From an uncultured Lachnospiraceae bacterium (GTDB lineage Bacteria; Bacillota; Clostridia; Lachnospirales; Lachnospiraceae), in the NCBI GenBank assembly GCA_910587715.1, contig CAJUMV010000001.1, forward strand, positions 124,001 to 188,000: a stretch of DNA of 64,000 nt. Reading direction: 5' to 3'. The notes below the pieces were generated by a model. The model was given only the letters and a program-made list of their open reading frames with translations. It searched no databases and was not told the origin of the DNA. Positions 51,668-59,937 of the stretch are shown piece after piece (position 1 is the stretch's first letter; each line of letters starts with the position of its first letter). The translations under genes and the position numbers were made by a program.

Positions 51668-52792
51668 ATGATTAGGAGAAACATACTATTAAATCCGGGT
51701 CCCGCCACCACTACCGATACGGTAAAAATGGCGCAGGTGGTTCCCGACATCTGTCCGCGTGAGAAAGAGTTTGTATCGGTTATGCGGGAAGTGGAAGAAG
51801 GGCTTTTGCGCATTGTTCACGCAAATCCGGAAGAGTACGCGGCGGTACTGTTTTGCGGTTCCGGCACGATCAACATGGATATCTGCTTGAACTCCCTGCT
51901 CCCGGAGAATAAGAAGATACTGATTATTAATAACGGTGCGTACAGCAGCCGGGGAGCGGAAATCTGTGCGTATTACGGACTGCCTTTTATCAATCTGAAG
52001 CTCCCGCTCGACAGACCGGCGGATGTTGCGCAGATTGAGCAGACGCTGCGGGAAAATCCTGATATTGCGCTGGTTTATACGACACACCACGAGACGGGAA
52101 CGGGACTGCTTAATCCCATCAGGGAAATCGGCGCGCTGGTGCACCGTTATCAGGGCGTATTTGTGGTAGATACGACATCGACCTATGCAATGAGACCCAT
52201 CAACATAGCGGAGGATGAGGTGGATTTCTGTATGGCTTCCGCCCAGAAGGGCATTATGGCGATGACGGGTTTATCCTTTATTATCGGGAAAAAATCCGTG
52301 ATTGAGGCATCCGCCGGTTATCCGAAGCGCTCCTACTACTGCAACCTGTACATGCAGTATGAGTATGCCAAGGCGCATGGGGAAATGCATTTTACGCCGC
52401 CGGTGCAGGTGATTTATTCGGTGAAGCAGGCGCTTGCGGAGTATTTTGAAGAGGGGGAAGAAAAGAAATGGGCGAGACACAGCCGTGTCTTTCAAGCCAT
52501 CAGAGAAGGATTGACCAGGCTGGGATTTCGGATTTATATCTCGGAGGAGAATGAGTCCGGGCTGGTGGCGGCGGCATTGTACCCAGATGACGAGAACTGG
52601 AATTTTGAAAAGATACATGATTATTGCTATGAGAGAGGTTTTACGATTTATCCCGGCAAGGTGGAGAAGCTGGGGATGTTCCGGCTGTGTGCGCTGGGCG
52701 CAATCGACAGGAAAGATATTGAGGACTTTTTCGCTGTGTTTGAGGAAGCCCTGCAGAAATGTGGCGTTACTGTTCCGGTAAAATATCAGTGA
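51668..52792 (+). CDS. aepZ: 2-aminoethylphosphonate aminotransferase
   Basis: A 374-residue PLP enzyme of the PhnW family. In biosynthesis it aminates phosphonoacetaldehyde to 2-aminoethylphosphonate. LLNPGPATTTDTVK at the N-terminus, LFCGSGTINMDICLNSLL (61-78) for cofactor binding, THHETGTGLLNPI, VVDTTSTYAM and the cofactor lysine K194 in MASAQKGIMAMTGL are all present. The start has AGGAGG at 51655-51660. Partner genes for PEP mutase and phosphonopyruvate decarboxylase follow, so the direction here is anabolic. Confidence 0.95.
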   Translation: MIRRNILLNPGPATTTDTVKMAQVVPDICPREKEFVSVMREVEEGLLRIVHANPEEYAAVLFCGSGTINMDICLNSLLPENKKILIINNGAYSSRGAEICAYYGLPFINLKLPLDRPADVAQIEQTLRENPDIALVYTTHHETGTGLLNPIREIGALVHRYQGVFVVDTTSTYAMRPINIAEDEVDFCMASAQKGIMAMTGLSFIIGKKSVIEASAGYPKRSYYCNLYMQYEYAKAHGEMHFTPPVQVIYSVKQALAEYFEEGEEKKWARHSRVFQAIREGLTRLGFRIYISEENESGLVAAALYPDDENWNFEKIHDYCYERGFTIYPGKVEKLGMFRLCALGAIDRKDIEDFFAVFEEALQKCGVTVPVKYQ

Positions 52793-52848
52793 TGGATGCC
52801 GGATGAAAAAAGGAAATCAGAATTTAGGATAAAGGCGGAAAACAGATT

Positions 52849-54147
52849 ATGGCAAAAAAGGTATACACATGCTTCTGCACAGATGTGATTCATGAAGGAC
52901 ATATGAATATTTTGCAAAGGGCATCCGAATACGGCGATGTTTATGTTGGTGTGCTCTCGGATGAAGCGATGGTGGGGTTCAACCGGTTCCCGACGATATC
53001 GCTGGAGCAGCGGATGCAGATTGTTAAGGAAACAGGGCTTGTCAAAGAAGTGCTGGTGCAGAATGATGTGATGTACGATCAGATTCTGGCGGAGCTTAAG
53101 CCGGATTATGTGGTGCACGGTGATAACTGGTCGGAGGGACCGGAAAAAGCAATCCGTGACAACGTCATGGCGAATCTGTCGAAGCTAGGGGGCGAGCTGG
53201 TTGAGATTCCCTATACTTATAATGAGAATGTCAGGCGAATCGATGATCAGATGAAGGAAAAGCTGGCGATGCCGGAGTTTCGGCGTAAAAGGCTGCGGCA
53301 GTTAATAGAGATGCGTCCTATTGTCAAGACGCTGGAGGTGCATTCAGGACTGACAGGGTTAATTGCGGAAAAAACCGTTGTGGAGACAGGGGGCAGGCTG
53401 GATCAGTTTGACGCTATGTGGATTTCTTCCCTTTGCGATTCGACCGCCAAGGGGAAGCCGGATATTGAGCTGGTAGATATGTCGTCCAGAATACGGACGA
53501 TTGATGATGTAATGGATGTGACGACGAAGCCGATTATTCTGGACGGGGATACGGGCGGATTGATCGAGCATTTTGTATACAATGTAAGGACATTGGAGAG
53601 GATGGGTGTGTCCGCCGTCATTATAGAGGACAAGACGGGACTAAAGAAAAATTCACTCTTTGGCAACGAGGTGGAGCAGACCCAGGACAGTATAGAGAAT
53701 TTCTGTGCGAAGATTACAGCGGGGAAAAAGGCGCTGCGGACAGAGGAGTTTATGATCATCGCCAGAATAGAGAGCCTGATTCTGGAGCGGGGCATGGAAG
53801 ATGCCCTGAACAGGGCATTTGCTTATACGGAAGCGGGAGCGGACGGCATTATGATTCATTCCCGTAAAAAATCACCGGATGAGATTCTGGAGTTTTGCAG
53901 ACAGTTCCGCGAAAAGGATGATAAGACGCCGATTGTGGTGGTACCTACCTCCTTTAACAGCATTACGGAGGAGGAGCTTGCCGCGGCGGGAGTTAACATT
54001 GTCATTTACGCGAATCAGTTGACCAGAAGCGCATTTCCGGCGATGCAGGGTACGGCGGTGGAAATCCTGAAAAATCACAGAGCGTTGGAAGTAGATGCGA
54101 AGCTGATGCCTTTTAAGGATATCATACGGCTGATTGACGAGATTTGA
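52849..54147 (+). CDS. aepX: Phosphoenolpyruvate mutase fused to N-terminal cytidylyltransferase-like domain
   Basis: Makes the C-P bond by converting PEP to phosphonopyruvate. Residues about 145-432 are the PEP mutase TIM barrel with the diagnostic EDK(x)5NS motif (E260-D-K262, N268-S269) and LDGDTGG (231-237). That motif separates true mutases from isocitrate-lyase-like relatives. Residues 1-135 are a TagD-like cytidylyltransferase domain with HEGH (15-18) and the downstream KPDYVVHGDNW. In related long AepX proteins this N-terminal domain is also seen; whether it activates AEP or another phospho-compound with CTP is uncertain. It lies 57 bases after the transaminase gene. Confidence 0.96.
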   Translation: MAKKVYTCFCTDVIHEGHMNILQRASEYGDVYVGVLSDEAMVGFNRFPTISLEQRMQIVKETGLVKEVLVQNDVMYDQILAELKPDYVVHGDNWSEGPEKAIRDNVMANLSKLGGELVEIPYTYNENVRRIDDQMKEKLAMPEFRRKRLRQLIEMRPIVKTLEVHSGLTGLIAEKTVVETGGRLDQFDAMWISSLCDSTAKGKPDIELVDMSSRIRTIDDVMDVTTKPIILDGDTGGLIEHFVYNVRTLERMGVSAVIIEDKTGLKKNSLFGNEVEQTQDSIENFCAKITAGKKALRTEEFMIIARIESLILERGMEDALNRAFAYTEAGADGIMIHSRKKSPDEILEFCRQFREKDDKTPIVVVPTSFNSITEEELAAAGVNIVIYANQLTRSAFPAMQGTAVEILKNHRALEVDAKLMPFKDIIRLIDEI

Positions 54148-54196
54148 TGCTGTCACATAAGTCTGTAGGTGGATAGGGAAGCACAGCGGGGACGGA

Positions 54197-54907
54197 ATGA
54201 TGAAAGAAATTGCAATTTTAATGGCTGCGGGGCTTGGAAATCGTATGCGGCCGCTGACGGAGACGACGCCGAAGCCGCTCATAAAGGTTCACGGAAAAGC
54301 TATGATTGAGACTGTGATTGAGGGACTTTTGGAGCGGGCAGTGGAGGAAATCTACATTGTGACGGGGTATCTGGGGGAGCAGTTTGCGCCGCTTTGCGAA
54401 AAGTATCCGCAGGTGCGGATTCTTCACAATGCCGATTATCTTACAAAAAATAATATCTCTTCCATCTACGCGGCGAAAGAGGCGCTTGGCATGGCGGATT
54501 GCTTTATCTGTGAGTCGGATTTGTATGTGGCGGATTCGACGATTTTTCAGAAAGAACTGCCCCATTCCTGTTATTTTGGCAGAATGCAGGCGGGTTATTC
54601 GGATGACTGGGTATTTGAACTGGACGGCGACTATATCTCGCGGGTGGGAAAAGGCGGAAAAGATGTCTACAACATGGTGGGTATCGCTTATTTTAAGAAG
54701 GAGGATGCCCGGATACTGAGAGAAGAGATTGAAAAAGCCTTTGCTTGGGAGGAAAACAGCCAGTTGTTCTGGGATGATGTGGTGGACCGGAATCTGGACA
54801 AGCTGAAGCTGACCATAGAGCCGGTGGAGGAGGGGCAGCTTGTGGAGATAGATACGGTGGAGGAATGGAACCGAGTGGAGGCGCAATGGCAGAATGCAGA
54901 AGGATAA
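54197..54907 (+). CDS. LicC/PntC-like nucleotidyltransferase, probable CTP:AEP cytidylyltransferase
   Basis: A 236-residue GT-A-like nucleotidyltransferase. ILMAAGLGNRMRPLTETTPKP is the nucleotide-binding signature; NNISSIYAAKEAL and CFICESDLYVAD match the choline-phosphate cytidylyltransferase LicC, and VEIDTVEEW closes the domain as in LicC/PntC. PntC of Treponema makes CMP-AEP. Position directly after aepX supports that role. The end overlaps the next gene by 14 bases. An alternative is a sugar-1-phosphate nucleotidyltransferase, less likely given the LicC-like middle. Confidence 0.88.
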   Translation: MMKEIAILMAAGLGNRMRPLTETTPKPLIKVHGKAMIETVIEGLLERAVEEIYIVTGYLGEQFAPLCEKYPQVRILHNADYLTKNNISSIYAAKEALGMADCFICESDLYVADSTIFQKELPHSCYFGRMQAGYSDDWVFELDGDYISRVGKGGKDVYNMVGIAYFKKEDARILREEIEKAFAWEENSQLFWDDVVDRNLDKLKLTIEPVEEGQLVEIDTVEEWNRVEAQWQNAEG

Positions 54908-56543
54908 TCGGAAAGTTCACATTTTTAGAGGGGGGGGGGTAAACGTATGGCTTTCCATTGCGGTGTGCTTTATGCTTTTTCTTTATGCGCCGTTGGAGCT
55001 TTTGTTTACCAATCAGGATGAGTTTTGGTTCGACGCGTATATCCTCACGCCTCTTATGCTGGTGCCTTTTGGGATTGGATGTGTATGCGCCATACTTTTG
55101 TTTTTTCTGTTGGGGAAGTTGAATGAAGGGTTGTATTGGCTTGGGCTGGCAGTGGGATTCATCGGATATATCGGACTGTATGTGCAGGGTAACTTTCTGG
55201 CATCCGGACTGCCGCCGTTAGATGGCGAACCGATAAACTGGGATCTTTATACAGGAGAGCGGGTGAAATCGGTCATTGCCTGGGCAATTGCTGCGATTGT
55301 GGTGATAACGCTTTTTTGTAAATTAAAAAGAGAAGTTTTTTCGCGGATTGTCCAGGTTGTCAGCATTTGCATGACACTGATGCTTGGGGTGACACTGTTG
55401 ACGCTGGCTATGACAAACCAGGGGTTTTCGAAAAAACCGAGTATGAGCGTGACCACTGAAAACATGTTCGCTATGTCGCAGGATTCTAATTTTGTGATTT
55501 TGCTGTTGGATGCAGTAGACGCACAAGTGCTGGAAGGTATGTTGGAGACGGAACCTGAATATCAGGACATTTTTACGGATTTTACTTTTTATGACAATGT
55601 GGTGGCGGCTTACCCGTACACGCAGCATTCCATTCCCTATATTTTATCGGGAAGCTGGTATGAGAATGAGACGTCATTTAAAGAATATGAAAGAGAAGCT
55701 TATGCGCAGTCGCCCTTTCTTGAAGCAATGGAATCGGCGGGTTATCATATGGGTCTATATGAGGCGGATTTGCTGTTAGACAACGGTGGTATGGGGCGTT
55801 TTGAGAATATTCTGCCCAATGACAGAGGCGTGGAAGACAAGTGGGCGTTTGTGAGGTGGCAGCTTTTGATGACGGGATTTAAGTATGCGCCTTATGATTT
55901 GAAACGGTTTTCCTTTGTCAATCCCAAAGCCTTCAGCACCCTTAAGATTACGCCAGAGGGAAAGACGCTGTTTACCCCTTCCAATACGGAGCTGTATGAC
56001 GGGATTCTTCATCAGGAGCTTGCCTACACGGAGCAGAAATGCTTTCGGTTTATCCATGTGGACGGTGGTCATGTTCCTTTTATTTATAATGAAAAGGTGG
56101 AAGAAATCCCTGAGGAGTCAGGAAGCTACGAGGATAATCTCAAGGCATGTCTGACAATGACAAGGGCATATTTGGATAAGCTGAAGGAAAGCGGGGTGTA
56201 TGACAATTCTGTCATTATTATTATGGCGGATCACGGCTATAACTGGTTGGATCCGCACGGTAGACAGAATCCGGCATTCTTTGTGAAAGGTGTGAATGAA
56301 ACGCATGATTTTACAGTGTCAGACGCACCAATCTCCTTTGAAGATTTGCAGGAGGCGTATCAGAGACTGCTAAACGGAGCAGACGGAGGCTCGATATTTG
56401 ATTGGAAAAGCGGCGACCAGAGAGAGCGGCGGTTTCTGTTTTATGAGTATCTGAAAGAAGATTACATGGTGGAATATATGCAGCCGGGTCAGGCACATGA
56501 CACAGAGGCTATGTATGAAACCGGGGAAATATATGTTAGATGA
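54894..56543 (+). CDS. LtaS/sulfatase-superfamily membrane transferase (second paralogue), poly-G controlled
   Basis: A 549-residue paralogue of the protein at 47805. The N-terminal tail is interrupted by a G10 tract that encodes R-G-G-G-V (codons 12-16) and is in frame here. Five membrane segments follow, beginning CFMLFLYAPLELLFTNQ. The extracytoplasmic domain has LLLDAVDAQVL, the likely nucleophile threonine in AYPYTQHSIPYILSG, HVDGGHVPF and IIIMADHGYN. ATG 54894 is taken because it lies upstream of the tract and is comparable in tail length with the paralogue; no in-frame start exists between tract and first membrane segment. It sits between the CMP-AEP synthetase and the decarboxylase, so AEP transfer is the favoured role. 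Confidence 0.88.
   Translation: MQKDNRKVHIFRGGGVNVWLSIAVCFMLFLYAPLELLFTNQDEFWFDAYILTPLMLVPFGIGCVCAILLFFLLGKLNEGLYWLGLAVGFIGYIGLYVQGNFLASGLPPLDGEPINWDLYTGERVKSVIAWAIAAIVVITLFCKLKREVFSRIVQVVSICMTLMLGVTLLTLAMTNQGFSKKPSMSVTTENMFAMSQDSNFVILLLDAVDAQVLEGMLETEPEYQDIFTDFTFYDNVVAAYPYTQHSIPYILSGSWYENETSFKEYEREAYAQSPFLEAMESAGYHMGLYEADLLLDNGGMGRFENILPNDRGVEDKWAFVRWQLLMTGFKYAPYDLKRFSFVNPKAFSTLKITPEGKTLFTPSNTELYDGILHQELAYTEQKCFRFIHVDGGHVPFIYNEKVEEIPEESGSYEDNLKACLTMTRAYLDKLKESGVYDNSVIIIMADHGYNWLDPHGRQNPAFFVKGVNETHDFTVSDAPISFEDLQEAYQRLLNGADGGSIFDWKSGDQRERRFLFYEYLKEDYMVEYMQPGQAHDTEAMYETGEIYVR
54930..54939 (+). repeat. G10 homopolymer, candidate phase-variation switch (ON)
   Basis: Ten G lie 36 bases into the coding region of the second LtaS-like gene. 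At G10 the frame stays open; a change of one or two bases would terminate translation early. The paralogue at 47805 lacks any such tract at the equivalent place, so it is not needed for protein function. It matches in length the tract at 38466. Confidence 0.9.
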
Positions 56544-56579
56544 CGGCGGTGAAATTTGCGGAGGAAAGGATGAGAACCG

Positions 56580-57701
56580 ATGAAAGCGTCCAAATTATTA
56601 GAGCAGTTGGAGAACATGGGGATTCAGACAATCACGGGAGTACCGGATTCCACATTAAAACAGTTTTGTGACGGGGTGCAGGTCTACCATGGAAATTTAA
56701 AACATTACGTGACCGCCAATGAAGGGGCGGCGGCAGCTTTGGCAATCGGAAGTTATCTTGCGACCGCAAAACCTGCTTGTGTCTATATGCAGAACTCGGG
56801 CATCGGCAATGCCGTGAATCCGCTTGCATCGCTGGCGAATCGGGATGTGTACGGGATTCCCATGCTGTTTATTGTGGGATGGCGCGGGGAACCGGGTGTG
56901 AAGGATGAGCCTCAGCATGTGTTTCAGGGTAAGATTACCTGTGAATTGTTTGATACGCTGGCGGTGCCGTATCGCGTGATTGATCAGAATACGTCAGACG
57001 GGGAAATGGATGAGATATTGCTTGAAGCAGAGAAAATTCTGAGGCAGGGTGACCAGTTTGCGTTAATTGTGAAGAAAGGTACCTTCGAGAAGGAGGAGCC
57101 GTTCAAGTGGGAAAACGGCAATTCCATGCTTCGGGAGGAAGCGCTTTCGCATATTTTGAAAGGTGTGTCCCACGATACGGTGATTGTGTCTACCACAGGA
57201 AAAATATCCAGAGAACTGTATGAGCAGAGCGAAAAGCTGTATGGAAACCACGACAACCTATTTATGACCGTGGGCGGCATGGGTCATGCGTCCATGATTG
57301 CGCTTGGCATCGCGAAAAACCGGCAGGACAAAAAAGTTTTGTGTATCGATGGCGACGGCGCTGCGTTGATGCATATGGGAGCGCTGCCGTTTATTGCGGC
57401 ACAGGCGCCTGAGAATTTCTATCATATTGTGATCAATAACCAGGCGCATGAATCTGTGGGAGCTATGCCGACCGGCTGCCGGGGAACGGTCTTTGCACAG
57501 GTGGCAGAGGCTGCGGGATATCGCGAAGCGTCCAGACTGGAAGCGATGACGGAGGTTGACAAAATCGGACAATGGATTGTGGAAAAGACAGGTCCCGTTT
57601 TCTGGGAGATACCTGTGACGCTGGATGCAAGGGCGAATTTGGGAAGACCGAAGGAGAGCGCGAGGGAAAACAAGGAAAGTTTTATGGAGTTTATGAAATA
57701 G
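56580..57701 (+). CDS. aepY: Phosphonopyruvate decarboxylase
   Basis: A 373-residue thiamine-diphosphate enzyme that decarboxylates phosphonopyruvate to phosphonoacetaldehyde, pulling the unfavourable mutase reaction forward. The N-terminal half has TGVPDSTLKQFCDG and the catalytic glutamate E48 in ANEGAAAALAIG, followed by YMQNSGIGNAVNPL. The C-terminal half has the cofactor motif GDG (258-260) to N286-N287, and QAHESVGAMPT, the classic Ppd segment. Length is that of the normal single-chain enzyme. It directly abuts the next gene. Confidence 0.96.
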   Translation: MKASKLLEQLENMGIQTITGVPDSTLKQFCDGVQVYHGNLKHYVTANEGAAAALAIGSYLATAKPACVYMQNSGIGNAVNPLASLANRDVYGIPMLFIVGWRGEPGVKDEPQHVFQGKITCELFDTLAVPYRVIDQNTSDGEMDEILLEAEKILRQGDQFALIVKKGTFEKEEPFKWENGNSMLREEALSHILKGVSHDTVIVSTTGKISRELYEQSEKLYGNHDNLFMTVGGMGHASMIALGIAKNRQDKKVLCIDGDGAALMHMGALPFIAAQAPENFYHIVINNQAHESVGAMPTGCRGTVFAQVAEAAGYREASRLEAMTEVDKIGQWIVEKTGPVFWEIPVTLDARANLGRPKESARENKESFMEFMK

Positions 57702-58706
57702 ATGGGAACAGCGGATTATTTAGAAATCAAGCATAAACCGGAATTGACGGAGAAACAGCTTGCCAAAGCTGATGCCTTTATCATGAAGGACAGTACGACA
57801 GGCGAATTTATCAACACATTCCGATATCTGGATTACCACCCGGAAGGACGGTTTCAGGACGACTCGATTGTGGTGATGGATAGGGGCTCTGGCGAAGTCA
57901 GGGGCGTTATGATGGCGGCGCGCGGCGATAATGACAGCATTATTTCTTATCCGGGAACTACCTTTGCCGGACCGGTTGTGGACAGGACGGCTAAGCTGGA
58001 GACGACAGAGGCGGTGCTGGACAGGATGCTTGGTTATTATGAGAGCAAATATAGCGAGGTGAAGATTAAGAAACAGCCAGAATACTATGCGGCGCAGCCG
58101 TTTCACCTGATTGATTATATTTTGCTGCGGCGCGGGTATGACTATGGAATGTCTGCGCTGGCGAATATCATCTGTATAGATGGGATTGGGACTGAGGAAG
58201 ATACTCTTGCTTTGTTTCATGCCAAACGGCGTAATCAAGTGAGGAAGGTCATTCGGGAAGGGATATTTGCGCTTTCCCGCAAAGAAGAAATTCGGGAAAC
58301 TGTGTGGAAAAACATGAATGAAAATCTTCGGAATAAGTATGGGGCAAAGACAACTCATACGCTTGAGGAGATTAGAGATTTACAGGGACGCTGCCCGAAC
58401 CAGATCAAAGCCTTTTATGCGGATGCGTCAGACGGCACATATGGAGCCTTTGCACTGTGCTTTCTGTTTAAAAAGGTATTTCATACACAATATCTGGATG
58501 TCAATTACAAATATGCAGGACAGTACCCCAATTTGCTGCTGATCACGAAGTTGATTCAGGAAGCGAGAGGGATGGGATTTCGCTATTTTAGCTTTGGCGC
58601 AAGTACGGAAGACGGCGGGGAAGTGTTGAACAGGAGCCTGTACAGTTATAAGGCGGAATTTGGCGGCGGGGATCTGCTGCTTCCCGTGTATACTAAGAAA
58701 ATGTGA
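57702..58706 (+). CDS. FemAB/GNAT-type N-acyltransferase
   Basis: A 334-residue protein of the FemAB/BioF2-like acyltransferase group with tandem GNAT folds. AKRRNQVRKVIREG around residue 170 is the characteristic basic segment, and LLLITKLIQEARGMGFRYFSFG with the C-terminal YSYKAEFGGG fits the second GNAT domain. The ATG follows the decarboxylase stop with no gap, so the two are probably coupled. Relatives acylate sugars or add amino acids to cell-wall peptides. N-acylation of AEP or an amino sugar is a reasonable guess; nothing in the sequence fixes the substrate. Confidence 0.82.
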   Translation: MGTADYLEIKHKPELTEKQLAKADAFIMKDSTTGEFINTFRYLDYHPEGRFQDDSIVVMDRGSGEVRGVMMAARGDNDSIISYPGTTFAGPVVDRTAKLETTEAVLDRMLGYYESKYSEVKIKKQPEYYAAQPFHLIDYILLRRGYDYGMSALANIICIDGIGTEEDTLALFHAKRRNQVRKVIREGIFALSRKEEIRETVWKNMNENLRNKYGAKTTHTLEEIRDLQGRCPNQIKAFYADASDGTYGAFALCFLFKKVFHTQYLDVNYKYAGQYPNLLLITKLIQEARGMGFRYFSFGASTEDGGEVLNRSLYSYKAEFGGGDLLLPVYTKKM

Positions 58707-58757
58707 GTTGCGGCAGTAAAACAGGATTTCTGCTGCTGTGAATAAGAGGAGAATATT

Positions 58758-59504
58758 TTGAGAGATATTGGAGATTACGAATCAGTAGTATATAATGGAG
58801 AGAACGATTTTGAGGTATATCAGGCGCTATACAGGAAGCGCAGGGTTCTTGAATCATTGAAAAAAGTTGCGGATGGCGGGGTGATCGTGGAAGTCGGCTG
58901 CGGGCTGGAGTCCATATTCCAGTATTATGACAGTTTCAGTAAATTTATTTGTGTGGAACCGGCGGAGAAATTTTACCGGCTTGCCATGGAACAGAAAAAG
59001 GACAGGGATGATATTGTCGTCATTAATGATTTTTTTGAAAATACAATCTCAAGGATGCCGAAAAAGGTCGATTGCATGATATGCAGCGGTTTACTGCATG
59101 AGGTAGAGGAGCCGCAAAAGTTCTTAATGAGCATGAAATCGGTGGCGGACAATGATACAATCGTTCATATCAATGTACCGAATGCAAAGTCGATGCACCG
59201 TCTGCTTGCCATGTGCAGCGGGCTGATCGACGATACACACGATATGTCCGAGAATAACAGGATGCTTCAGCAGAATACGGTGTTTGACCGGAAACTGCTG
59301 CAGGAGCTTATCGAAAAAACCGGAGAGGTGGAAATATTAGAGCAGGGGAGTTATTTTGTCAAACCGTTTACACATGCCCAAATGAAGAAGTGCATGGATG
59401 AGGGTATTGTGGATCGTCAGATTTTAGACGGATTTTATAAAATGGCGGAGTATATGCCGGAACTGGGGTCGGAGATATTTATTGATTTTAGGTGGAAATC
59501 ATAA
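58758..59504 (+). CDS. Class I SAM-dependent methyltransferase
   Basis: A 248-residue methyltransferase. VIVEVGCGLESIFQYYDSF is SAM motif I, ICVEPAEKFYRLA the acidic strand 2, and MICSGLLHEVEEPQKFLMSM the strand 4-5 region. TTG 58758 follows AGAGGAGAA at 58746-58753. Most family members in glycan loci methylate sugars or amino groups. It separates the phosphonate block from the deoxyaminosugar pair; methylation of AEP or of the 3-amino sugar are both possible. Confidence 0.87.
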   Translation: MRDIGDYESVVYNGENDFEVYQALYRKRRVLESLKKVADGGVIVEVGCGLESIFQYYDSFSKFICVEPAEKFYRLAMEQKKDRDDIVVINDFFENTISRMPKKVDCMICSGLLHEVEEPQKFLMSMKSVADNDTIVHINVPNAKSMHRLLAMCSGLIDDTHDMSENNRMLQQNTVFDRKLLQELIEKTGEVEILEQGSYFVKPFTHAQMKKCMDEGIVDRQILDGFYKMAEYMPELGSEIFIDFRWKS

Positions 59505-59520
59505 AGAGAAAAGGTGAGCT

Positions 59521-59937
59521 ATGGAAATTGTGAAATATTCCTTTCAGGAGCACGGGGATGAAAGAGGGCAGTTGATTGCCTTGGAAGAGTCGAAAGAGAT
59601 TCCCTTTGCAATCAGGCGGGTATACTATATGTATGATACCGGAAAAGGCGTGCGCAGAGGATTTCATTCCCACAGGACATTAGAGCAGATATTGATCTGC
59701 ATTCATGGTTCCTGCCGTGTGCTTTTGGATAACGGAAGAGAGAAAGAAACGGTTCTTTTGGACAAGCCTTATGAGGGAATTTATGTGGGACCTGATACAT
59801 GGCGTGAAATGTACGACTTTTCTCCGGATGCCGTGCTGCTTGTGCTGGCATCCCAAATATATGATGAGAACGATTACATCCGTGACTATGATCGGTTTAT
59901 GGATTCTGTCAGGGATAAAATACAGGGGGAAACATGA
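59521..59937 (+). CDS. dTDP-4-keto-6-deoxyhexose 3,4-ketoisomerase (FdtA/QdtA/WxcM-like cupin)
   Basis: A 138-residue cupin that moves the keto group of dTDP-4-keto-6-deoxyglucose from C4 to C3. GDERGQLIALEESKEIPFAI, RGFHSHRTLEQILICIHGSC with catalytic-type histidines, PYEGIYVGPDTWREM and VLASQIYDENDYIRDY are all hallmark segments. It overlaps the aminotransferase by four bases, the standard FdtA-FdtB arrangement. The product is used for Fuc3N or Qui3N. The rmlA/rmlB genes that make its substrate are outside this window. Confidence 0.92.
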   Translation: MEIVKYSFQEHGDERGQLIALEESKEIPFAIRRVYYMYDTGKGVRRGFHSHRTLEQILICIHGSCRVLLDNGREKETVLLDKPYEGIYVGPDTWREMYDFSPDAVLLVLASQIYDENDYIRDYDRFMDSVRDKIQGET

